Position numbers and translations under genes: made by a program | Part shown: piece after piece, positions 48,294 through 56,338 of the stretch | Position numbering within the stretch: the stretch's first letter is position 1 | How the letters are laid out: the number at the start of each line of letters is the position of its first letter | Notes under the pieces: generated by a model | Told to the model about the DNA's origin: nothing | Seen by the model: only the letters and a program-made list of their open reading frames with translations | The model's database searches: none | NCBI RefSeq assembly: GCF_018070075.1 | Contig: NZ_JAGPXE010000001.1 | Coordinates: 248,001 to 312,000 of the forward strand | DNA from: Saccharopolyspora endophytica | GTDB taxonomy: Bacteria; Actinomycetota; Actinomycetes; Mycobacteriales; Pseudonocardiaceae | Length of the DNA: 64,000 nucleotides | Direction: 5' to 3'

Positions 48294-49520
48294 ATGGTGA
48301 ACTCCACGGGCAGCACCCTCAGCCACCTCGAGTGCACGGCGTGCGGGCGGACCTTCGACGCCGACGTCCTGCACCGGTTGTGCGAGGAGTGCGGCAAGGT
48401 CCTGTACCCGCGCTACGACCTGGCGAACGTCCGCCTGCGGCCGTCGGACCTGCTGACCCGGGAGCCCTCGATGTGGCGGTACCGGGAGGTGCTGCCGATC
48501 CGCGACGCCGAGCACATCGTCAGCCTCGGCGAGGGGTTCACGCCGCTGCTGGCCGCGCCGCGGCTGTCCGATCGGCTGGGCATCTCCGACGTGCGGATCA
48601 AGGACGAGGGGCAGAACCCGACCGGCAGCTTCAAGGCGCGCGGCATGTCCGCCGCCGTGTCGCGAGCCCGGGAGCTGGGCGCCAAGTCCGTCGCCGCGCC
48701 GTCGGCGGGCAACGCCGGTGGGGCGCTCGCCGCCTACGCGGCGCGCGCCGGGCTGGCCGCGGGAGTGGTGATGCCCGAGGACTGCCCGCGCATCAACCAG
48801 GTCGAAGCCGTCGTCTCGGGTGCCGACACGTGGCTGGTCGAGGGTCTGATCGACGACGCCGGACGCCTGGTGCGCACCACCTCCGAGGCGCGCGGCTGGT
48901 TCGACGTCTCCACGCTCAAGGAGCCCTACCGCGTGGAGGGCAAGAAGACGCTCGGCTACGAGCTGGCCGAGCAGCTCGGCTGGGAGCTGCCGGACGTGGT
49001 GATCTACCCGACGGGCGGCGGCACCGGGCTGGTCGGCATGTGGAAGGCGTTCGCCGAGATGACCGAGCTCGGCTGGATCGGCGAGCAGCGCCCGCGCATG
49101 GTCGTCGTCCAGGCCGAGGGCTGCGCTCCGATCGTCCGCGCCCACGACCAGGGCGAACGGCACGCGCCGCGCTGGGAGGACGCCACCACCGACGCCAGCG
49201 GCCTGCGGGTTCCCGTTGCCGTCGGCGATTACCTGATTCTCGACGCCGTCCGCGATTCCGGCGGCACGGCGGTGTCGGTGAGCGAGGACGAGATGCGCGA
49301 GGCCACCAGGGAGCTCGCCGCCGCCGAGGGCATCTACCCGGCGCCCGAAGGGGCCGCGACGCTCGCCGCGCTCCACCGGCTCCGCGACACCGGCGCGGTC
49401 ACCGACACCGACCGAGTCGTGCTCTTCAACACCGGCGCCGGCCAGAAGTACCCGGACTTCGTCCCGGCCACGCCGGAGGTGGTCCCAGCGAACTCCCCAG
49501 CCTGGAAAACCGGACTCTGA
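48294..49520 (+). CDS. Threonine synthase-like PLP enzyme with N-terminal zinc ribbon
   Basis: A 408-residue fold-type II PLP enzyme. It starts with a rubredoxin-like zinc ribbon (CTACGRTF and CEECGKVL), then the synthase core: the cofactor lysine in GSFKARGM, the asparagine loop SAGNAGGALAAY, and the phosphate-binding glycine loop PTGGGTGLVGMWKAF. Threonine synthases of this class convert O-phosphohomoserine to threonine; related enzymes have other substrates. ATG 48294 is used; CAGGAT 6 bases upstream may be a leaderless -10, and GTG 48249 or TTG 48228 are alternatives. It precedes LSE copy 7. Confidence 0.9.
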   Translation: MVNSTGSTLSHLECTACGRTFDADVLHRLCEECGKVLYPRYDLANVRLRPSDLLTREPSMWRYREVLPIRDAEHIVSLGEGFTPLLAAPRLSDRLGISDVRIKDEGQNPTGSFKARGMSAAVSRARELGAKSVAAPSAGNAGGALAAYAARAGLAAGVVMPEDCPRINQVEAVVSGADTWLVEGLIDDAGRLVRTTSEARGWFDVSTLKEPYRVEGKKTLGYELAEQLGWELPDVVIYPTGGGTGLVGMWKAFAEMTELGWIGEQRPRMVVVQAEGCAPIVRAHDQGERHAPRWEDATTDASGLRVPVAVGDYLILDAVRDSGGTAVSVSEDEMREATRELAAAEGIYPAPEGAATLAALHRLRDTGAVTDTDRVVLFNTGAGQKYPDFVPATPEVVPANSPAWKTGL

Positions 49521-49532
49521 ACCCAGAACACC

Positions 49533-49709
49533 CGTCAGGCAAGCACCGAAGGTGCTTTCTCCTTCACCACCTGAGCAGCTGGCACCGCCGGGGGTTCTGA
49601 GCGGCTTCGTGGCGAGCACGCCGCGACGCCGCGTATTCACATACTCAAGGAGTGGCGCGCGGAGACCACGGAGCCGCTCAGGTTCCCCCACCCGCACCGC
49701 CACGCAAAA
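49533..49709 (+). repeat. LSE copy 7
   Basis: Full-length LSE 12 bases after the threonine synthase stop, ending 23 bases before the purB -10. Terminal hairpin aagcacc-gaa-ggtgctt at 49541-49557. Long stem ctgagcggcttcgtgg (49597-49612) pairs with 49666-49681, 15 of 16, the odd pair being G.T on plus. The flanking helix is gggg/cccc instead of gcgg/ccgc of other copies, a double change that keeps pairing. Confidence 0.88.
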
Positions 49710-49743
49710 CGACCACGGAGAACGCGCTGGTTATCCTGGGCGG

Positions 49744-51177
49744 GTGACGGACAAGCCCAGCATTCCGAATGTTCTCGCCGGTCGCTACGCCTCTCCGGAG
49801 CTGGTCGAGCTGTGGTCGCCGCAGCACAAGATCGTTCTCGAGCGGCGCCTCTGGCTGGCCGTGCTGCGCGCCCAGGCCGACCTCGGCATCGAGGTGCCGG
49901 AACAGGCCGTGGCCGACTACGAGCGGGTGCTGGAGCAGGTCGACCTCGACTCCATCGCCGCGCGCGAGCGCGTGACGAGGCACGACGTGAAGGCCCGGAT
50001 CGAGGAGTTCAACGCCCTCGCCGGTCACGAGCAGATCCACAAGGGCATGACCTCGCGGGATCTGACCGAGAACGTCGAGCAGCTGCAGGTCCGCCGCAGC
50101 CTGGAGCACGTCCGCGACCGCACGGTCGCCGTGCTCGCCCGGCTGGCCGCGCTCGCGGGGCAGAACTCCGAGCTGGTCATGGCCGGTCGTTCGCACAACG
50201 TCGCCGCGCAGGCGACCACGCTGGGCAAGCGCTTCGCCACGGCCGCCGACGAGCTGCTGGTGGCCTTCCGCCGCCTCGAAGAGCTCCTCGACCGCTACCC
50301 GCTGCGCGGCATCAAGGGCCCGGTCGGCACCGCTCAAGACATGCTCGACCTGCTCGGCGGCGACACCGACAAGCTCACCGAGCTGGAGCGCCGCGTCGCC
50401 GGTCACCTCGGCTTCGCCAGCACGCTCACCAGCGTCGGCCAGGTCTACCCGCGGTCGCTGGACTTCGAGGTGCTGAGCCTGCTCTCGCAGCTGGCCGCCG
50501 CGCCCTCCAGCGTCGCCAAGACGATCCGGTTGATGGCCGGGCACGAGCTGGTCACCGAGGGCTTCAAGCCCGGCCAGGTCGGCTCCAGCGCCATGCCGCA
50601 CAAGATGAACACCCGCTCCTGCGAGCGCGTCAACGGTCTCGCGGTGATCGTGCGCGGGTACGTCTCGATGAGCGCGGAACTGGCCGGTGACCAGTGGAAC
50701 GAGGGCGACGTGTCGTGCTCGGTGGTCCGCCGGGTGGCGCTGCCGGACGCGTTCTTCGCCTTCGACGGCCTGCTGGAGACGTTCCTGACGGTGCTCGACG
50801 AGTTCGGCGCGTTCCCGGCCGTCGTGGCCCGCGAGCTCGACCGCTACTTGCCGTTCCTGGCCACCACCAAGGTGCTCATGGGCGCGGTGCGCGCGGGAGT
50901 GGGCCGGGAGGTCGCGCACGAGGCGATCAAGGAGAACGCCGTCGCGGTCGCCCTGGACATGCGCGAGCAGGGCGCCGAGCGCAACGACCTCCTCGACCGG
51001 CTCGCCGCCGACGAGCGGCTGCCGCTCGACCGCGAGCAGCTGGAAGCCCTGCTGGCCGACAAGCTGGCCTTCACCGGCGCGGCGTCGTCCCAGGTCAGCG
51101 ACGTCGTCGCCGCAGTGGAGAAGGTCGCGACCCAGTACCCCCAGGCCGCGGCCTACTCCCCGAGCGACATCCTCTGA
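49744..51177 (+). CDS. purB: Adenylosuccinate lyase
   Basis: A 477-residue enzyme with two steps in purine synthesis: SAICAR to AICAR and adenylosuccinate to AMP. The fumarase-superfamily signature is GSSAMPHKMNTRSCER; the catalytic histidine lies in GRSHNVAAQ, and MTSRDLTENVE is also typical. GTG 49744 is preceded by TATCCT (49732-49737) six bases upstream and by no ribosome site, so the message is probably leaderless. In-frame codons further upstream lie inside LSE copy 7. TenA is convergent downstream. Confidence 0.97.
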   Translation: MTDKPSIPNVLAGRYASPELVELWSPQHKIVLERRLWLAVLRAQADLGIEVPEQAVADYERVLEQVDLDSIAARERVTRHDVKARIEEFNALAGHEQIHKGMTSRDLTENVEQLQVRRSLEHVRDRTVAVLARLAALAGQNSELVMAGRSHNVAAQATTLGKRFATAADELLVAFRRLEELLDRYPLRGIKGPVGTAQDMLDLLGGDTDKLTELERRVAGHLGFASTLTSVGQVYPRSLDFEVLSLLSQLAAAPSSVAKTIRLMAGHELVTEGFKPGQVGSSAMPHKMNTRSCERVNGLAVIVRGYVSMSAELAGDQWNEGDVSCSVVRRVALPDAFFAFDGLLETFLTVLDEFGAFPAVVARELDRYLPFLATTKVLMGAVRAGVGREVAHEAIKENAVAVALDMREQGAERNDLLDRLAADERLPLDREQLEALLADKLAFTGAASSQVSDVVAAVEKVATQYPQAAAYSPSDIL

Positions 51178-51225
51178 CCCCACCCCTCACCAGCTCCGAC
51201 CCTCCCGACCCGTCGGCGAGCTCCG

Positions 51226-51289
51226 GATTTCAGTGGAAATCAGGTCCCGGACTTCAGTGGAAACCCGTGCGCGGATTTCCACTGAAGTC
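51226..51289. repeat. P3 palindrome cluster, locus I (three units)
   Basis: gatttc-agtg-gaaatc (51226-51241, perfect), gacttc-agtg-gaaacc (51250-51265) and gatttc-cact-gaagtc (51274-51289). Units are spaced exactly 24 bp. Located between the convergent purB and TenA genes. Confidence 0.82.
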
Positions 51290-51327
51290 CGAAACCCGGC
51301 CGGTGACGAGCGGATCTCCAGCGACCC

Positions 51328-51975
51328 TCAGTCCCAGTGGGCGTTGAAGAAGTCGATCTCGCACCGGGTGGCCTGCTGGAAGAGGCGCAGGCAGCGGGCG
51401 CGCTCGCGTTCGTCGAGGTCGGCGCCGACGCGGTCGAGCTCGGAGCGCAGCCAGCTCACCCACTCCTGGAAGTCGGGGTTGGCGTGCAGCTCGATCCACT
51501 CGGCGTGGACGAAGTTGTCCGGCTTCGCCGGTGCGCGCACCGCCCACTCCAGGTAGGTCCACTCGGCGACGGTGAGCACCGTCAGGATCTCGGCGTAGCC
51601 GCCGTTGTCGCGGGTGTCGCGCATCAGGTCGCGGAACGCCACGGTCGCCGGGTCCAGCTCCGGGTTGACCCGGTCGGACTCACCGATGCCCAGCGCGTCG
51701 AAGGAGCGCTGGAAGTAGGTGTTCTCCTCGCTGGTGACGACCGCGATGCTGCCCGCCAGCGCGAGCCGCGAGGAGTACCGGTCGGCCCGGGCGACGGCGG
51801 CGCCGAGCAGCGCCAGGAAGTCGTCCACGAACTGGTAGTCCTGCACCAGGTAGGAGCTCATGTACTCGTCGGGCATCGACCCGTCGAACAACGCGTCGGT
51901 GAACGGGTGCTCCACGACCTGGGTCCAGTCGGGTTCGCTGCGACCGCGCAGCCAGTCGGTGAAATTCTCGGTCAC
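51328..51975 (-). CDS. tenA: TenA-family protein (thiamine salvage)
   Basis: A 215-residue all-helical protein of the TenA/Thi-4 family, which hydrolyses thiamine breakdown products (aminopyrimidines) for salvage. Conserved regions: [25 protein letters not shown], and [11 protein letters not shown]. In classical TenA_C enzymes a catalytic cysteine lies in the helix before YxE; here that helix reads [12 protein letters not shown], with no cysteine, which is the pattern of the TenA_E subgroup. GTG 51975 has a strong GGAGGAG. No TPP riboswitch is seen. Divergent from purC. Confidence 0.88.
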   Translation of the reverse strand: MTENFTDWLRGRSEPDWTQVVEHPFTDALFDGSMPDEYMSSYLVQDYQFVDDFLALLGAAVARADRYSSRLALAGSIAVVTSEENTYFQRSFDALGIGESDRVNPELDPATVAFRDLMRDTRDNGGYAEILTVLTVAEWTYLEWAVRAPAKPDNFVHAEWIELHANPDFQEWVSWLRSELDRVGADLDERERARCLRLFQQATRCEIDFFNAHWD

Positions 51976-52047
51976 GATCTCCTCCTCCTGATCCCCTCAA
52001 TCCCACCACGTGCGAGCCGCCAACCTGCGGTGGGAGACAATCGCGTC

Positions 52048-52938
52048 GTGGTTGCACTCGCCGATTACCCCCAGATCGCGGCAGGCAAGGTTCGCCAGCT
52101 GCACGCCGTTGACGACGAACACCTGCTGCTGGTCGCCTCGGACCGCATCTCGGCCTACGACCACGTGCTGGACACGCCGATCCCGGACAAGGGCGCCGTG
52201 CTCACCGCGATGAGCGTGTTCTGGTTCGAGCTGCTGGCCGACGAGCTGCCCAACCACCTGGTGGCCTACGACGACCCGCGCATCCCCGCCGAGGTTCGCG
52301 GCCGCGCGCTGCTGGTCAAGCGGCTGAGCATGGTGCAGGTCGAGTGCGTGGCCCGCGGCTACCTGACCGGTTCCGGGCTGATCGACTACCAGCGCACGGG
52401 TTCGGTGTGCGGCGTGGCGCTGCCGGACGGGCTGGTCGAGTCGTCGCGCCTGCCGGAGCCGATCTTCACCCCGGCGACCAAGGCCGAGCTCGGCGAGCAC
52501 GACGAGAACGTGAGCTTCGAGGCCGTCGCCGCGAAGGAGGGCGCCGAGCTCGCCGCCGAGCTGCGCGACCTGACGCTGCGCGTCTACGCCCGCGCGGCGG
52601 AGCACGCGCGCGAGCGCGGCGTGATCCTGGCGGACACGAAGTTCGAGTTCGGCCGCAACGCCGCCGGTGAGCTGGTGCTCGGCGACGAGGTGCTCACCCC
52701 GGACTCGTCCCGCTACTGGCCGGTCGACGGCTACGAGGCGGGCAAGGTGCAGCCGTCCTTCGACAAGCAGTTCGTCCGCAACTGGCTGACCTCGGAGGAG
52801 TCCGGCTGGGACCGTCACTCCGACACCCCTCCGCCCGCGCTGCCGGACCACATCGTCGAGGCGACCCGGGCCCGCTACGTCGAGGCGTACGAGCGCATCA
52901 CGGGCCGCTCCTTCGCGGACTGGCTCCAGGGCTCCTGA
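52048..52938 (+). CDS. purC: SAICAR synthetase
   Basis: A 296-residue ligase that joins CAIR and aspartate with ATP. Motifs: [20 protein letters not shown] (N-terminal ATP loop), [27 protein letters not shown] and [15 protein letters not shown] 52048 has no ribosome site and GACAAT (52036-52041) six bases upstream, so it may be leaderless. It is divergent from TenA with only 72 bp between the starts. A pair of P1 palindromes begins 11 bases after the stop. Confidence 0.96.
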   Translation: MVALADYPQIAAGKVRQLHAVDDEHLLLVASDRISAYDHVLDTPIPDKGAVLTAMSVFWFELLADELPNHLVAYDDPRIPAEVRGRALLVKRLSMVQVECVARGYLTGSGLIDYQRTGSVCGVALPDGLVESSRLPEPIFTPATKAELGEHDENVSFEAVAAKEGAELAAELRDLTLRVYARAAEHARERGVILADTKFEFGRNAAGELVLGDEVLTPDSSRYWPVDGYEAGKVQPSFDKQFVRNWLTSEESGWDRHSDTPPPALPDHIVEATRARYVEAYERITGRSFADWLQGS

Positions 52939-52949
52939 CCGCGGTCTTT

Positions 52950-53007
52950 CGAATTTCGCGCGAAATTCGAGTCCGGAAGTTCGGGGTCGAATTTCGCGCG
53001 AAATTCG
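52950..53007. repeat. P1 palindrome pair, locus C
   Basis: Two perfect 20-bp P1 palindromes (52950-52969 and 52988-53007), again 38 bp start to start. The 18-base spacer (agtccggaagttcggggt) is different in sequence from locus B but has the same length. Confidence 0.92.
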
Positions 53008-53161
53008 AATGCTTCACCCGGTAGCGGGATTGGGCGGCGTGTCGCGGGGTGGACCTGGCCTGCGCGTTTGATGGTTGCGGGGTGGAGGTTCGCCGGATTT
53101 GCGCCGGGGGGACACCTGGCTTTCAGGTAACGGTCACCCGCGCCAGGCCGAATGGGTGTTT

Positions 53162-53905
53162 GTGAGCACGCCGCTCGTGGTGTCGTTGTCGGGGCTGGAG
53201 CACCGGTCGCTGGACAGCTGCGCGGATTTCGCCGCGGAGCTGGACCGCCGGAACGTCCCGCTGTCCTTGTTGATCTCTCCGAGCCCGACCGATCTCGACT
53301 CCCGCGACCGCAGGTCGCCGCTGCTCGGCTGGGTGGCCGATCGGCTCCAGCACCGGGACACGGTGAGCCTGCACGGCTTCGCCCGCACCTCACCCGGTCT
53401 GCGCTCGCGGCTCGCACCCGCGGCGCGGCTCCCCGCGCACGAAGCGGGTTTGCGGCTGGTGGCGGCTTCGGCGGTGCTGGAGCAGGCCGGGCTGCGCACG
53501 CACACGTTCATCCCGCCGCGCTGGCTGGCCTCGCCGGGCACGGTCCTGGCCGCGCAGCGGCGCGGCTTCGCGGTGTGCGCGGACGCCATGGGCGTGCGCG
53601 ACCTCAGCACCGGCAGCGTGCTGCGGTCCCGCATCCGGATCCTGGGCCCGGGCGAGGTCGCGGAGCCGTGGTGGTGCCGGGCGCTGGTGCTGGGCGCCGG
53701 TCGCGCGGCTCGCCGGGGACGCGCCGTCCGCCTCGCGCTGGAGGCGCAGACGCTGGCGAAACCGGCGGTGCGGCACGCGATCCTGGACGCGGTGGACCTG
53801 GCGCTGCACCACGGCGCCGAGCCGGTCACCTACGCGTCGTTCGCCACGGTCCGCTCGGAGCTGGACCGGATCCCGAAGCCGCGAATCCCGCACGAGGCCT
53901 GGTGA
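53162..53905 (+). CDS. DUF2334/polysaccharide deacetylase-like protein
   Basis: A 247-residue protein with the distorted TIM-barrel style of polysaccharide deacetylases (DUF2334 type). Visible: the substrate-binding region LVVSLSGLEHRSLDSCADFA, RRNVPLSLLISP, the family loop SLHGFARTSPGL with the H that could bind metal, and FIPPRWLASPG. The usual second metal histidines are not obvious, so activity is doubtful. GTG 53162 is selected; GTG 53156 is in frame. It lies between P1 locus C and a convergent MBL protein. Confidence 0.72.
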   Translation: MSTPLVVSLSGLEHRSLDSCADFAAELDRRNVPLSLLISPSPTDLDSRDRRSPLLGWVADRLQHRDTVSLHGFARTSPGLRSRLAPAARLPAHEAGLRLVAASAVLEQAGLRTHTFIPPRWLASPGTVLAAQRRGFAVCADAMGVRDLSTGSVLRSRIRILGPGEVAEPWWCRALVLGAGRAARRGRAVRLALEAQTLAKPAVRHAILDAVDLALHHGAEPVTYASFATVRSELDRIPKPRIPHEAW

Positions 53906-53911
53906 CCGGGC

Positions 53912-54547
53912 CTAGACCTCCGTCGCCGAGGCCCGGGGCAGCACGTCGACGGTGGTCTCCGAGGGGCTGAGCTCTTCGAACCTGCGGTAGTGCATCGCGG
54001 GCATCGCCAGGACCGCTTCGTGGATCGGAACGGCGGCGCGCGGCGCGACGGCGCGGAGGAAGTCCACGGCCTCGGAGAGCTTGAGCCAGGGCGCGCCGGT
54101 CGGCAGGCCCAGCACGTCGACCCGCTGCTCGGGGACGTGGAACGCGTCGCCGGGGTGGTAGAAGGCGCCGTCGTCGACGAGGTAGCCGATGTTGTCGATG
54201 TTCGGGATGTCCGGGTGGATCACGGCGTGCTGCCCACCGACGATGTCGATCGAGGATCCGCCCAGCTCAAGGGCGTCGCCGGGTCGAGCCGTGGTGGCGG
54301 TGAGCCCCTTCTCGGCGACGGCGGGAGCGCTGCCCGGGTCGACGACCAGCCGGGCGTCCGGGTTGGCGGCCAGCAGTCCCGGGAGCCGGTCGAAGTCGAG
54401 GTGGTCGGGGTGCTGGTGGGTGATCAGCACGGCGTCGAGGTCGCGCAGGTCCTCGAAGTCGGTCGAGAACGAGCCCGGGTCGAGCAGCAGCCTGGCCGAA
54501 CCGGTCTCCAGCAGCACGCACGCATGTCCGAAGTGGGTGATGTGCAC
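53912..54547 (-). CDS. MBL-fold metal-dependent hydrolase
   Basis: A 211-residue metallo-beta-lactamase-fold protein of the UlaG-like type. Metal ligands: the HxHxDH motif in VLITHQHPDHLDFDRLPG, a later H in GGQHAVIHPDIPN, and D in FYHPGDAFHVP, followed by H of AAVPIHEAV. Such proteins hydrolyse phosphoesters or lactones; the substrate is unknown. GTG 54547 follows GAGGAG; codons upstream are unlike the family. Convergent with the deacetylase-like gene. Confidence 0.88.
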   Translation of the reverse strand: MHITHFGHACVLLETGSARLLLDPGSFSTDFEDLRDLDAVLITHQHPDHLDFDRLPGLLAANPDARLVVDPGSAPAVAEKGLTATTARPGDALELGGSSIDIVGGQHAVIHPDIPNIDNIGYLVDDGAFYHPGDAFHVPEQRVDVLGLPTGAPWLKLSEAVDFLRAVAPRAAVPIHEAVLAMPAMHYRRFEELSPSETTVDVLPRASATEV

Positions 54548-54652
54548 GCGAGTCCTCCTCAGCGGCGGGCGAAATCCGCGCCCCACTCTGCCACCACCCG
54601 CGCGAGGGCGAAGACCGGCGGACCCCCGAGCCCCGCCGGTCCTCGCCTCCTG

Positions 54653-55060
54653 TCACCGGACGGTGATGGTGACGCCCGGAACGGAGCCGCCACCCACGCG
54701 CGCGTGCACGACGTACTGGCCCGGCGGGACGTCGCCGATGGTGGCGACCGCGTCGGCGCTGCCGCCGGAGTCGCGGACCACGTGGGCGACGCCCTCGTCA
54801 GCGCCCATCGGGTGCTCGGAGTCGCGGACGAACGAACCGGAGGAGATCCAGCTCAGCGCCTCCGACCCGTGGTCGAGGTGGATCTTCAGCTGCTCACCCG
54901 GGCGCACCACGGTGTGGTCGACGGTCAGTCCGCCCTGTGCGGTGACCGCGGCCGGCGCGGTGCCGGGGGTGGCTGGAACGGCGGTGGCGATGGGCGCGGC
55001 GGCGGTCAGCGCGAGGCCGGCGAGTGCGGCCCCGGCGAGCGCGGTCTTCAAGCTGCGCAT
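54653..55060 (-). CDS. Small secreted protein of unknown function
   Basis: A 135-residue exported protein. Signal peptide over residues 1-27 (KTALAGAALAGLALTAAAPI, cleavage around ATA). The mature part is a beta-rich domain with a VVRPGEQLKIHLDHG segment, ending in PGQYVVHARVGGGSVPGVTI, suggestive of an Ig-like or peptidoglycan-facing domain. No known family assigned. ATG 55060 follows GAGGGGAT. Confidence 0.75.
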   Translation of the reverse strand: MRSLKTALAGAALAGLALTAAAPIATAVPATPGTAPAAVTAQGGLTVDHTVVRPGEQLKIHLDHGSEALSWISSGSFVRDSEHPMGADEGVAHVVRDSGGSADAVATIGDVPPGQYVVHARVGGGSVPGVTITVR

Positions 55061-55293
55061 CGTGAAATCCCCTCAGTGCGAGCGATGTCGTTGATGTCCT
55101 GAAGACGTCCAACCCGCGAACAGGTTCAGACAACTACCGGTTTTCGTGATGCGGGACACAGTCGATGGGTGAGCTGCGACGCACGTCAGACCCCTGCTCG
55201 GAGGGGTGAACGCCCAGCTCAGTTACGCTGCGCACGTACTGCTGGCCATCCGCCGGTACCGGCGGATCTGCACGGAAACCGGGAGCAGCACCC

Positions 55294-55533
55294 GTGGCCC
55301 GAGTCGTTGTCGACGTCATGCCGAAGCAGGAGATCCTCGACCCGCAGGGACAGGCGGTGGCCAACGCGCTGCCCCGTCTCGGGTTCGACGGCATCACCGA
55401 AGTCCGCCAGGGAAAGCGGTTCGAGCTGGAGGTCGCCGACGACGTCGACGACGCCACGCTCGCCAACATCGCTGAAACGTTGCTGGCCAACCCCGTCATC
55501 GAGGACTTCGTCGTGCGCCGGGCGGAAGCATGA
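55294..55533 (+). CDS. purS: Phosphoribosylformylglycinamidine synthase subunit PurS
   Basis: A 79-residue subunit of the PurSQL complex (FGAM synthase), which channels ammonia from PurQ to PurL. Family features: VVVDVMPKQEILDPQGQAVA, VRQGKRFELEV and CE-less C-terminal ETLLANPVIEDFVV. GTG 55294 starts the frame. It lies 134 bp before purQ, co-directional, and probably belongs to one transcript purSQL. Confidence 0.95.
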   Translation: MARVVVDVMPKQEILDPQGQAVANALPRLGFDGITEVRQGKRFELEVADDVDDATLANIAETLLANPVIEDFVVRRAEA

Positions 55534-55666
55534 TCAGCATGTGGCCAACTTCAGCCCTGGTCAACCGCACCTCAGGGGAACGTGACGCGAGCCGGCCACA
55601 AGAAACCGCGGGACGCGAGATTCGGCTGGACGCAACCACCAGTGTGAATCGCGGAGAGGCGGACTA

Positions 55667-56338
55667 GTGAAGATCGGCATCATCACCTTCCCCGGCACGC
55701 TGGACGACGTCGACGCCGCGCGGGCGGTCCGCCGCGCCGGTGGCGAGGCCGTCGCCCTCTGGCACGCCGACCACGACCTCAAGGGCGTCGACGCCGTGGT
55801 CGTGCCCGGTGGCTTCTCCTACGGCGACTACCTGCGCTGCGGCGCGATCGCCAAGTTCGCGCCGGTGATGACCGAGGTCATCATCGCCGCGGGCAAGGGA
55901 ATGCCGGTGCTGGGCGTGTGCAACGGCTTCCAGATCTTGTGCGAGTCCGGGCTGCTGCCCGGCGTGCTGACCCGCAACGCGGGCCTGCACTACGTGTGCC
56001 GCGACCAGTGGCTGAAGGTGGAGAACAACTCCAGCGCCTGGACCACGCGCTACGACGCCGGCGCCGAGCTGCTCGTCCCGATCAAGCACGGCGAGGGCAA
56101 CTACGTGGCCGACGAGGCCGTGCTCGACCAGCTCGAAGGCGAAGGTCGCGTGCTGTTCCGCTACGCCGGTGAGAACCCGAACGGGTCGCGGCGCGACATC
56201 GCGGGCATCACCGACGCGCGCGGGCGGATCGCGGGCATGATGCCGCACCCCGAGCACGCGATCGACCCGCTGACCGGGCCCACCGACGACGGCCTCGGCA
56301 TGTTCCTGTCCGTTCTGGATTCTTTGGTGGCAGCGTGA
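55667..56338 (+). CDS. purQ: Phosphoribosylformylglycinamidine synthase, glutaminase subunit PurQ
   Basis: A 223-residue class I glutamine amidotransferase, the glutaminase of FGAM synthase. The nucleophile cysteine is in [18 protein letters not shown]; the catalytic His/Glu lie in [11 protein letters not shown] 55667 follows GGAGAGGCGG. It overlaps purL (GTGA), so translation is coupled. Confidence 0.97.
   Translation: MKIGIITFPGTLDDVDAARAVRRAGGEAVALWHADHDLKGVDAVVVPGGFSYGDYLRCGAIAKFAPVMTEVIIAAGKGMPVLGVCNGFQILCESGLLPGVLTRNAGLHYVCRDQWLKVENNSSAWTTRYDAGAELLVPIKHGEGNYVADEAVLDQLEGEGRVLFRYAGENPNGSRRDIAGITDARGRIAGMMPHPEHAIDPLTGPTDDGLGMFLSVLDSLVAA

Noticed and set aside
49552-49743. Longer purB start
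   Set aside because: The extra codons lie inside LSE copy 7, and the peptide they would encode reappears in unrelated frames beside other LSE copies.
51976-52047. TPP riboswitch before tenA
   Set aside because: Only 72 bp separate the tenA and purC starts, and the conserved TPP motifs are not seen.
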